A stretch of DNA of 64,000 bases. It comes from Bufo bufo (lineage: Eukaryota; Chordata; Amphibia; Anura; Bufonidae). The number at the start of each line of letters is the position of its first letter. Position 1 is the stretch's first letter. Positions 33,913-44,386 of the stretch are shown here, in pieces. The stretch is taken from the NCBI RefSeq assembly GCF_905171765.1, contig NC_053394.1, positions 155,642,015 to 155,706,014 of the forward strand. The letters run 5' to 3'. A program made the translations under genes and the position numbers. The notes beneath the pieces are model-generated. The model saw only the letters and a list, made by a program, of their open reading frames with translations, was not told the DNA's origin and did no database searches.

Positions 33913-34560
33913 CAACATATTGTCTCTCTCAAGTATAGTCGAGAGGCCCTCTACAGCACAAAAAGAGATGTTTTAGTCAGTTAAACTTTGATTATATTAC
34001 TCACTGGATTTTAGCAAACAATACATGTTTAACTTATAATGAGAAAAGCTCATACATAGCTCATTACGTATTTTAACTATGTCAATAAATCTTAAAGTAG
34101 ACACAAAATTCGCTAATATATGCAATTTATTATTATAGGGTACTGGTATAATTGGGGGGATGTATACTGGTGGAAACTAGGGCAAAACATTTGAATCTGC
34201 GGTCTGTTTGAATTTGGGATCTGATTTGGGGTCTGCATACAGATAGGGGCTGATCTGGTGCCTGTATAAAGTTGGGGACTGATCTGGGGTCTGTATGTAT
34301 TTGGGGGCTGATTTGGGGATCTGACCTGGGGTCGATATAAATTTGTAGGCTGATCTGAGCTCTTTATTAATTTTGAGGGCTAGGGTTCTGCTAATTTAGG
34401 GGTTTGGTCTGAAGGTCTGTGTTCATTTTGAGGTCTGCTCTGGAAGTCTGTGTTAATTCTGGGGTGTGGTCTGGAGGTCTTTGTTAATTTTGAGGTCTGT
34501 TTTGAGCTCTGTGTCAATTATGGCGTTTAATCTGGGGGTCTATTTATTTTGGGTTTTGTC
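33913..34560. repeat. GGTCTG-rich degenerate repeat, unit 4
   Basis: Same repeat as in other units, including the A/T-rich part. Confidence 0.75.
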
Positions 34561-35330
34561 TGGAGGGCTGTATTAATTTTGGGGCCACGTCTCCTTTACG
34601 ATCTGGTGAAGCTGAGCTTGACTGCCTGTAGCTCTGTGCGAGCAACTCCCGTATGGCTTTTTTTCTCCACAAGGCGGACACACAAAACCACAGCCATTTG
34701 CAAGATATGCAGGCTTAAAAAAAGCCTTGACCGTTCAAACACAATCATAGATACCAGAGGTCTATTGTAGCACATGAGGCGGCATCATTGATTCATTTGG
34801 AAAAATACAACTGGCCAGCGTTCCCAATCAGAACATATCTGTTCTTCTTCTCCTGGTCCGCTTTGTGGCAGCAAACCCACATCCTCAAGCAATACTGTAT
34901 CTTTGTCTTTATCATCCACATCATCACCTTCTTCTTCTTTTATTAAGACATCACTTTGTCCTTGGCTCCATCGCGAGACATCTATAACGGAATGTTTGGT
35001 GATGAAGAAACTTTTCTCTACCAGTAATTAGCTTGTTAACAAGCAGAACCTCCTCCCGGACACGTTGCTGGCAGTGCAGTCGCTGCAGTACCCTTGTAGA
35101 AGTGCTTTGTACTCTCGAGTGGCAGAGAAGGCGAGCCACTCCTTGCGATTCTCACTATGTGGCAATCTGCACTCCACGGTGAATACCTGGAGCAGCTTTT
35201 ATGGGCAGGGACAGTACAGGACTTTCACAGCCCACTGGGTCAATGTTTTTTGTGGCAGATGAGAGGCTGGCCAACCTGAATCTGGGGGAAATAACACGTT
35301 CATGTTAATGCGCCTGTATTCTGACAATTA
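34561..35330 (+). pseudogene. hAT transposase relic with BED finger (unit 4)
   Basis: The frame from about 34549 runs through VWLFFSTRRTHK, AICKICRLKKS and TIIDTRGLL, then a stop replaces the glutamine before the histidine pair. The rest is frame-broken. BED plus the hAT context as in unit 5. Confidence 0.7.
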
Positions 35331-35871
35331 CTTCTATTACTTGGGCAATATTAGGTTTGTCTCTGGATCATGGCTGCAGCCGTTATGTATTGAGCTGCTG
35401 CTACATCGTTGGCTCATTAGATATTTGCAGAAAGAGATAAGTGTAATGGTGACCTAATAGACATCAGATACCTTCGCAAATAATAGCACATATGTACATG
35501 GCCACCTCTCCATCATGAATAGATACCAGGAGAGCTATATACTTGTGATGGGGGTTCCAAATTCCTATCACTCTGACCACACAGATGTTCAGTCAAGGTG
35601 TCCTGTATATCATCAGTCTTATCTCAGCTCAGCATTATATCCTCCAGATCTGGTCTGGCTATATGACAGTGATGGCTTACCTTCGGCAATCCAGGTGTAG
35701 TGCAACTACGACTCCCAGCATGCTCTATTCATTTCTATGGAGGTCTGAAAATACCCAAGCAAGTGTACATCTTGGGAGTCGTAGTTTTACCACAGTTGGA
35801 GTGCTGGAGGTTAGCCATCACAGCTATATTACCTTCTAAAATCCCAAGACTTATTGGATTCTGACTCATAG
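35331..35871. other. Interferon 3' flank, unit 5
   Basis: Non-coding, with the small palindromic MITE at about 35668-35823. It ends at the LTR target ATAG. Confidence 0.7.
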
Positions 35872-37075
35872 TGCAGTAATCCAGACCGACAGTGGAATTA
35901 TACGTGAGGTCACGGTGTGAGCATTAGGTGGGCCGAGGTAAATACAGTTCTGGCTACTCATGGTTATGTCGTCCCTGGGCAGGCCTGCACAAGTGATGAG
36001 AAGAACGGCACAGGAATTCTCTGGGGCACACTCTAGTGTAAGGGAAACAGGCCAGATGGTGGTTCGAAGTGGCCTTGATGGTCTGTATTAATGGGTCCTA
36101 TGGCAAGATCCCTTGTAGTCGTGATGCCAGTACCTTTTATGGGGGTACAACCATTTACTGTAGTGTTAACTGAAGAATTGGAGACTGAGACAAGGATGGT
36201 GCAATCTAACTGATAACTTTTACTAAACGTTGCTCCTGATAATGGTTACATCCAAGTATAAAACAGTCTCTAGTACATCCAGATATGAAATTCAGTCTTT
36301 CATGCATACGAGGGTAGTATATTTTAAGTGCTCAGGTAAAACTGGCTCTTTGTCTTTAATATATATAAGCGCCAGCTTCAGACTAGGCTTTTGAAGTATA
36401 AAAAGTCTTAGGCTGGTATTAACTCTCGCCTTATTCTAACCTAGATTAAAGGTGGTTTTCAGAATCCTTGAACCTCTATTTCCAGTGCTTTTCTGACAGT
36501 CGGCCTAACTGTCCTCAGGATTTGAACTGGAGGTGTGGATGCCGGAAGCTGTGTCCTACACCTAATTGCAAAGGTGCCTGGGAAGCCTTTGAGTACGGCC
36601 GCTTGCTATCCTTTGACTTGAATAAAATATACTAGTCCCCTTGAATACTTGCTGTTTGCAGCTTATCACTGGTCACCCTGGAGGAGCGAGCTATAGAAGT
36701 AGATTTCTCACCTCTAGGCTGAATCTTGTAGGCTTTAACCCTGGACTGTGGAGACAACAGGGAGAGATCAGAGAGGCAGGAGGCCTCTCTCCAGCAGGCA
36801 GCTGCATCTTGTCTGCACACTGACTAGACCAGCAAAAGAAGACCCTAACTAGGCCTGAGCTAAGCTATATATACTCTGTAACACTGCCCCATCTAGTGGA
36901 GAAACTAGTGTAGTGCGTACTAACCTAGCCTGTATAAAGTATCTTACATATAAAATCACATAGTGACATGGGAGAATATGACATGAGATGAAGTACAGTA
37001 TACAGGCATAAGATATGACAATAAAACACAATCAAAAAAGTTTGCGGTGCCCACGATCACGAGTGGGACACTGCA
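35872..37075 (+). mobile_element. Solo LTR (1204 bp), unit 5
   Basis: Same LTR at the same site as in unit 4 (left TGCAGTAATCC, right GGGACACTGCA), flanked by ATAG. Sharing of the site shows insertion before the unit 4/5 duplication. Confidence 0.75.
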
Positions 37076-37267
37076 ATAGGAAACCACTTCCAATAGGTGG
37101 CGATGGTGAGATGGCTCTCTTTCTTGGGAGATACCTCTTTGAAACTTCCAGATATATTAACTTGGTTTCTCTAATTTCTTCCCTATCCCGTCATAGAAAC
37201 GATGTGTTCCAGTCATGTTCAGGTCGGTATAATAATGACCAGCGAGATGTTCTTACAAATAATATGT

Positions 37268-37325
37268 TTTATTAAAAAAGATACAAAATACGACAATGTC
37301 AAATAAATAGATAATTATATAAATA
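37268..37325 (-). terminator. 3' UTR end of interferon copy D: AATAAA and AU-rich element
   Basis: AATAAA (minus) at 37268-37273, about 128 nt past the stop, with ATTTA motifs between 37300 and 37325. Confidence 0.6.
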
Positions 37326-37400
37326 AGTTGTTCAAGTCACGGGTGCAGCCACCGGCTGGAGACTCTTGTTTGACCAGTGCGGGTTCTTTTTAAAATGTCT

Positions 37401-39498
37401 TCACCGTATGCGTCCGGAGAGGCGAGCGGCCTGCAGTAGATTGTGCTTTATGCTTACATGGATTATTCTCCGGGCGCACACTGCGTCATCCTGCAGAATA
37501 CAAAGATGTAAAGGAGACAATACATTATGTTGGTCATGGAAAGAGTCCATGGTGCACATTTACTAAGGGACTTGCAACTATTTTAGGCGTAAGATAGTCG
37601 CAAGTCCCCTTTTTAAAAGGCCATGCAACAATATTTAGTTGCATGGCGAGTTTTACACTGTTTCCGTCAGTTAAGCTTGACGGGCCAAGGGCCGGGGCAT
37701 GTTGAGGGCTAGAGTCCTGAACCTGGCAAATTTACGAACATTTATGACTGGGTGTACACCCTATCATGAATTAGACAAATGTAACAGCAGTGTAAAGGGG
37801 GAACTAAGACCAGCGTAAAAAGCATATCTTAGTAAATGTGTCCCCATGTGTGATAAGACATGTCAAGTCATAAGGCAGTCAGTTATATTGTGACCCCTGT
37901 GGTCCTACTGGATCTATTCAGCATCATCATTAACATTTAGATAAAGGACAAGATGTAGCAAAAAAGACCATACTAAAAAAATGTCCTCTATGCACATCTT
38001 TTGATTACACTGCCTTTTATTCATGGGATCATTTATCTCATTGTGAAATCAAACATGAAAACATGGATTATGGAGACCTACCTGCTCTTCTAAGATCTTC
38101 TCCAGCTCAATGAAATATTCACTTATCATCTTCACAGATACATTATTTTCTGTGGTCCTGGAGATCTGGAGAGAAATAAAACCTGTTGATTAATGACTGC
38201 CTATTATAACACTCAGGATAGATCAATGTTACTTGGTATGGAACTTACACAGCCCTTCAGGAGATTTGCCTGGTGATCCAGATCTTCCTGAAGCTGCCCC
38301 CAGGCCGTCTGGTTGATCACAAGTTTCTCCTGGTGCTTTGTGTAGAATTGGATGATTTTGTGCAAGAGTTCACGCACTGTTATGGCTGCAGATTCAACCT
38401 GTAAATTCAGTGTCACCAGAATTGTTAAAGTAGTCACTACCCAAGATGTTTCAGTTATCCTCTAAGGAGAGGTTGTGGTGGAAGCAGTGGCGTAATGATC
38501 ATAGTCACAGGCATTGCAACCCAAACCAGGCACAAAATGGGTTTTTTATTACTATGTGGGATACTAAATATGACATGATTACCATCTGGGGCACGACGAG
38601 TGGTGAGTTTGTGTATAGGTGGGAAAAAAGTTAGAAAGATGCTAGAGTGAGGAGGCAATTTTGTCTGTGTGTTAAATTCTACAAAGATGAAAGAAATCTT
38701 CATAGTCCAAAATTTGCCCCTGGTCCATAGGACTCTATGATCCTGCTAGATGTTTCTATTTTCTATGTCATTGAATAAATGGAGTGTTTTAAAATTCTAC
38801 CTACAGTGGTTTGCTTCTAATCCAACTGAAATCTGAAGACCATTAGATACTCTGATGATTGCTGAAAAAGGTAACACACAGAGATTCATTTACCTGAATG
38901 GTATTGTAGAGATGACGAGTTTCCGGGCGGGTTATTTTGGTCAGACATTCATCAGATATCTTGTTCTCTGGAATCTGGAAGAGAATATTTAATCAGTAAT
39001 CATTAGTTGAAACTTTACATTTATAAGCCTTCTGGAGTAGAAAACTAATTTTGTAACATTGTATTTTAGAATTCTGAGACTATAGAGTCTGCTCTAGCTG
39101 TCTGCTTTAGCCAATTCTCATCTATAGGCTAGAGCAGACAGCAGACACAAAGAATATTGCTAGCATGCCAGTGAAAATCATTTGGTGATTAGAATATTGC
39201 CAAATGAAAATTCTACCATGTAGGAATGTTTGAAACGGATAACGGTTTATCTTTGGTCTTGGACCATAGCATGAATATACGCTATGCACCACTTACAGCT
39301 CCATTAATGCATGCAATTTGGCCTATAAGAAGGGGAAATGAAGACAAAAGTCCTAGAGCTCACCATGTGCTCAAAGTTGTTAAGCATCTTGTTTAGAAGA
39401 TCCTTGTGATTGTCTTGGAGCCATATGCATTTCTTGGAGTAAACAACAGAATTGATGCAGAACAGGAGAAGGAAAGTCCAGGTATTGACTGGAGACAT
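37401..39498 (-). CDS. Type I interferon copy D (complete, 5 exons)
   Basis: 179 residues. Exons 39498-39364, 38974-38894, 38398-38249, 38165-38082 and 37490-37401, phase 0 throughout, GT/AG kept. It differs from copy C at only a few residues (for example exon 2 SDECL for SYECL and RPETR for RPGTR, exon 3 LLHKII for LLYKII, exon 4 FIELEK for FIKLEK). Cysteines C24, C55, C122 and C155 are present, as are sequons N101 and N130. The C-terminal helix reads VCARRIIHVSIKHNLL and ends GRIR. Frame and splice sites are intact, so it is likely functional. Intron 1 has a small local inverted duplication near 39090-39145. Confidence 0.85.
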
Positions 39499-39613
39499 TA
39501 TCTGGCTAGAGGCTACACTTAGGGGCAAGATATGGAGTTGGGCAGAAGATTCTGAGTTCTTCTGTCCTGTTCTTGTCTTCTCTCAGTGCTGGGCTCCATC
39601 TTCATAGCTTCAG

Positions 39614-39679
39614 TTATATATGTAGAAAAAAAATATGAATGTCAAAAAAGTGAATGCATCTAGCAAGCTGGGATCTTCC
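39614..39679 (-). promoter_or_regulatory. Interferon promoter, copy D
   Basis: TATATAA (minus) at 39614-39620, AAGTGA (plus) at 39648-39653 and GGGATCTTCC (plus) at 39670-39679. Same order and spacing as copy C. Confidence 0.6.
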
Positions 39680-40062
39680 ACAGTTTTATTTTTCTTACAG
39701 AAGAGGAGTTTTTAGGTTATTGAATGAACTGATTGTGGAGACATCTAGTGGTGATTTTACATAATTCAAGCCAAAGTTCCTCTATACTGTAGAATGAGCA
39801 GAGATGAGCAAATTTAACTCTAAATGACATTTAGGCTGCCATGTTTGATTCATTTCAATAAGTTTAACCTGAATCTAAAGTGTTCCAATTGTCCTGAAAA
39901 GTCATGTATTTTTTTTCAACAGTAAATTTTTATTGATTTACAGTATATTTTAAGGTTATAAACATAGTATGTTATATGGATAATAAATAATGAATACACA
40001 TTTGACATCAATATCATTGGTTTTGTTGTTATTTGTGGTTTGAATAGTTAGGTTGCAGTATA
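39680..40062. other. AT-rich interferon upstream region, unit 5
   Basis: Homologous to the same segment in other units. It ends at the TTAA insertion site. Confidence 0.7.
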
Positions 40063-40066
40063 TTAA

Positions 40067-42512
40067 CCCCTTCCCGACTGTAATCCGTTTATATACTTGA
40101 TATTTGCACATGCCCCGTGCAGCTATCACATGTATAAACGTCAAGCCAGTTCTTTAATCCAAGCGCTGCAAAGCGCTTGGATTAAAGCTTCTGCCCCTGT
40201 CCTGCTGCTGTCACTGACAGCATACAGTTCAGTAATGCCGGCAAGGGACCAATCAGAGTGGCCCCTTGCCGGCAATCGATCCGATTGGTTAGTCTATGCA
40301 GACTAACCAATCAGATCGCGGCAGTGAAAAAATGCCGGTTTCAGGCTCTGGTCTGCGCTCTGCAGATCAGAGCCTGAAATCAGGTAGTGTTCCTCGTGCC
40401 CCCCAATCTGTGCCCCTCCAAGCCCCCCCTTGTGTCCGCCTGCCGCCTGCCTCTGAAGCTCATCTCCATATTCAATTCATTCAGCGCCTGCCCTGATGCG
40501 GTCTGCCCCCTCCCCGCCCCATACATTCCTCCTGCCCCCATTTGTTCTGCCTCAGCCTCCCTCAATGTTGGCCATACCCCCCCCTCCTTTCCAGCGTTTT
40601 TCCCTGCCCCCGATCGGTCCCCCTGCTGTGTGTGATGGCGGTGGCTCCATTCCTGAGCCGCCACCATCAGCAGAGAGTGTCAGCTCTATGCTGACACTCT
40701 GCTGTAACCCCATAGATGCCGCGGCAGCGGCATCCATGGGGTTAATAGAGGGAGGGGGCACCCTCTCTCCACATCGGGGCTTCCGCGCTGCGATGGCAGC
40801 GCCCGATGGTTTCCATGGCAACTGGACGCTTTTCAAAGTGTCCAGTGTTGCCACCTACAGGGCATCTGATAGTATTATACTTTGCAATGCAAGAGCATTG
40901 CAAAGTATAGTACAGCCATCAGCCCCATGGATCTTCAAGATCCAAGAGGGACTTGATAAAAATAAAAAATGTGAAAATAATAAAAGTAAAAATAAATAAA
41001 TAAATAAAAATGTAAAATTAAAAAAATAAATTGCCTTTTCCTATAAAAAATGGAAAAAAAATACACATATTAGGTATCACCGCGTCCGTAACGACCGTCT
41101 CTATAAATGTATCACATGATAGACCCCGTCCGATAAACCATATAAAAAAAAAGCCATTTTTGTCACCTTACATCACAAAAAGTGCAACAGCAAGCGATCA
41201 AAAAGGCTTATGACCCCCAAAATAGTACCAATCAAGCCATCACCTCATCCCGCAAAAAATGATACCCTATTTAAGACAATCGCCCAAAAAATAAAAAAGC
41301 TATGGCTCTCAGACTATGGAGACACTAAAACATCATTTTTTTGGTTTCAGAAATGCTATTATTGTGTAAAACTTAAATAAATAAGAAAAAGTATACATAT
41401 TAGATATTGCCACGTCCGTAACAATCTTCTCTATAAAACTGTAACATGACCTAACCCCTCAGATAAACGCTGTAAAAATAAATAAATAAAAACTGTTCCA
41501 AAACAGCCAATTTTTTGGTCACCTTGCCCAAAACATAATATAGAGCAATTAAAAATTATATGTACCCAAAAATAGTACCAATAAAACTGGCACCTTATCC
41601 CCTAGTTTCCAAAATAGGGTCACTTTTTGGGAGTTTCTACTGTATGGGTGCATCAGGGGGGCTTTAAATGAGACATGGCCTCTAAAACCAGTCCAGCAAA
41701 ATCTGCCTTCCAAAAACCATATGGCGTTCCTTTCCTTCTGCGCCCTGCCGTGCGCCCTTACATCAGTTTACTACCACATGTGGGGTGTTTCTGTAAACCG
41801 CAGAATCAGTGTAATAAATATTGAGTTTTGTTTGGCTGTTAACCCTCAATGTGTTAAAGAAAAAAATGTAATAAAATGGAAAATCGGCCAAAAAAGTGAA
41901 ATTTAGAAATTTCATTTCCATTTTCCTTTAATTCTTGTGGAACACCTAAAGGGTTAACAAAGTTTGTAAAATCAGTTTTGAGTAACTTGAGGGGTGTAGT
42001 TTCTACAATGGGGTCATTTAAGGGGGGTTTCCACTTTGTAAGCCCCACAAAGTGACTTTAGACCTGAACTGGTCCTTAAAAAGTGGGTTTTGGAAATTTT
42101 CTTAAAAATTTTAAGAATTGCTTCTAAACTTCTAAGCCTTCTAACGTCCTAAAAAAATAAAATGACATTTCCAAAATGATGCCAACATAAAGTAGACATA
42201 TGGGAAATGTTAAGTAATAAATATTTTATTAGGTATGACTTTCTGTTTTAGAAGCAGAGAAATTGAAATTTTGAAAATTGTGAATTTTTCAAATTTTTGG
42301 GTAAATTTGGGATTTTTTCATAAATAAAGGTGAAATATATTGACTCAAATTTATGACTATCATGAAGTACAATATGTCACGAGAAAACAATCTCAGAATG
42401 GCTTGGATAAATAAAAGTGTTCCAAAGCAATTACAGCATAAAGTGACGCATGTCAGATTTGTAAATTTTGACCTGGACACTGGGGCATCAATGACCCTTG
42501 GTCATGAAAGGG
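40067..42512. mobile_element. TTAA-inserted non-autonomous DNA transposon (unit 5)
   Basis: Flanked by TTAA (40063-40066, 42513-42516), same ends and same target as the unit-4 copy, without its roughly 660-bp inner insertion. It has a GC-rich left part and AT-rich right part and is non-coding. Confidence 0.8.
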
Positions 42513-42516
42513 TTAA

Positions 42517-43645
42517 TTAGTAAATAATAGGAAATGTGAAGAATCATTTATCATTATAGTTATATATTAGATTTTAGTCTGTTTTATTTTATATAAAGTA
42601 ATCAATATATGTATATAACTATATAATTGATAGGAATATTAACGACAAATCATTATGATAATTATTAACTATTTAAATTGTATTTAGTTTAATAAAAGGG
42701 ATGGGATGGTTGGATATGCCGATATAAACTATAAAATAACTAATCAAGTAAATATTTTAAATAAATAAAAATAAAGATATTTTCAATAACAGGTTTGCTA
42801 TAACACAGATATATTAATACATTAAAATAATCAAATCAATATCTTCACTTTATTAGAAAGTATCCATAACTAAGAGAGAAAAGTTCAGCTTGATGTCGTT
42901 CTTAAAAAAATATGGATTCCATAAGGACCAATATTTTGTGGTTTTCTTCAGAGATAATAAATAGGAGGCAAAGTTAATTTAATTTTTATCTTGCATGCAT
43001 GTGTACCTAATTTTCCTACTTTTGAGATGGTGGGGATTTCTGGACTTCCATTTCTTTGCTATAAGGCTTATTGCATTTATTATTATGTGTAATCCAACAG
43101 TTTTAGGCCTCGTTCACATTTCCGATTTTCACTGACGTGTGCTGTCAGCACATGTACCCATTGGTTTAAGTGCGTCTTTTCACACATCACAATTTTTCTA
43201 CTGGCCGTGGGTCACTAAAAAAATTATGGGGACATGCACTACTTTGATCTGTGACCAAGCACGCACATTGAAGTCTATGGGTCCGTGAAAATCATTGACA
43301 AAACACGGAAGACTAATAGGAGATTCTTTGGAAATTAATTTTCAGCTGAGCAGTGTCAGTGAATTACGGATAGTACACAGATGGTAAAAACAGACACACA
43401 GACCAACCATGGATCCCTCACGGACATCTTCTCGGATGAAACAAATACACTTTCTTTTATGGACTTGTCACTGACACGGATATGTGGATGAGCCTTAATT
43501 TGGTAAGGAATGTGGTGGTTGAGGAGAAAACATGAAGCAAAGTCAGATGATGGTTGGATGTTTGTATTAAGCATATTGTTTAATTTATTAAATACAATAT
43601 TCCAGAATATTTGAATTTTGGGGTATAACCACCATAAATTTAGAT
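42517..43645. other. Upstream module and MITE block, unit 5 (left of Ngaro element)
   Basis: AT-rich region and the GGCCTCGTTCACAT MITE (about 43106-43495). The module breaks at TTTAGAT, where the Ngaro-like element enters, and resumes at 52656 with ATGTTCTTCGGG. Confidence 0.75.
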
Positions 43646-43990
43646 TTATGGGAGAGGCTTAGGGCTATGATGAGGGGGAAGCGCTTCCCTGACCTAAGCT
43701 GGCTGTGTTGTGCCGGGAGCCAGGAGCGAGGGTAAGCCTAGCAGTGGGCGTACCCTAAAGGGAGTGTTTGAGAACAGGGGGGGTGGGTGGGTATGAACAG
43801 AAGCGCCCTGAGGAGCTGGGGGCTGGAGCTTAAGAAGGTAAGATGCCCCTCCCACAAATTCAGGCTGACTTTTCAGCCTTCCACTTATGGGAGAGGCTTA
43901 GGGCTATGATGAGGGGGAAGCGCTTCCCCTGATCTAAGCTGGCTGTGTTGTGCCGGGAGCCAGGAGCGAGGGTAAGCCTAGCAGTGGGCA
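43646..43990 (-). repeat. 3' split direct repeats (B1-A2-B2) of the Ngaro-like element
   Basis: B2 (about 43646-43750), A2 (43792-43886) and B1 (about 43885-43990) lie next to one another. A2 matches A1 at 52562-52655. The B repeats are near-identical over about 100 bp. Confidence 0.8.
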
Positions 43991-44041
43991 AAAATAGACG
44001 AGGAGAGCAGAGTAGTGACCAAAAAGAACCTTTAATTCCTC

Positions 44042-44382
44042 TCAGAGAGCAAGGTTACAGAAAGCCTGGGAAATCTCTACGTTCGGGTTCGGGATGTACC
44101 TCGTGAAGCAAGAAGAACGCCAGCGACCCATGCACTTAATCATGTGCGCCGGGACCCCATTTTTTGATGCTGAGGACGCAGCCCCGATTCGGAGCGAGTG
44201 TCCTGTGATAGCCAGCGGGTTGTAACTGAGACCTGAGGCCAGCGTTCTGATGTGGGACACAAACTGGATTGAATTCAGGAAACCCCCAAGCCAAGGAAGC
44301 AGCGGGCCATCTAGGGGGGCATCTTGCAACAGGGCTACCAATTGACGGAGGACCATGACCTGGGCACCAATCGTTCGAGGTC
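44042..44382 (-). pseudogene. Tyrosine recombinase, C-terminal half
   Basis: Encodes the catalytic end of a tyrosine recombinase: the H-x-x-R motif in GHSLRIGAAS and the nucleophile region SCFTRYI, before the stop at 44042. The missing N-terminal half is at 47560-48130. The two were split by the TTAA element, whose TTAA target lies in the coding sequence. The recombinase would integrate the circular cDNA without leaving a target duplication. Confidence 0.85.
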
Positions 44383-44386
44383 TTAA

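Noticed and set aside
26660..39498. Type III interferon (lambda) instead of type I
   Set aside because: Both can have five exons in amphibians, but the C-terminal Cys-Ala helix, the CIW-type start of the mature chain and the short chain fit type I better. A profile search would settle it.
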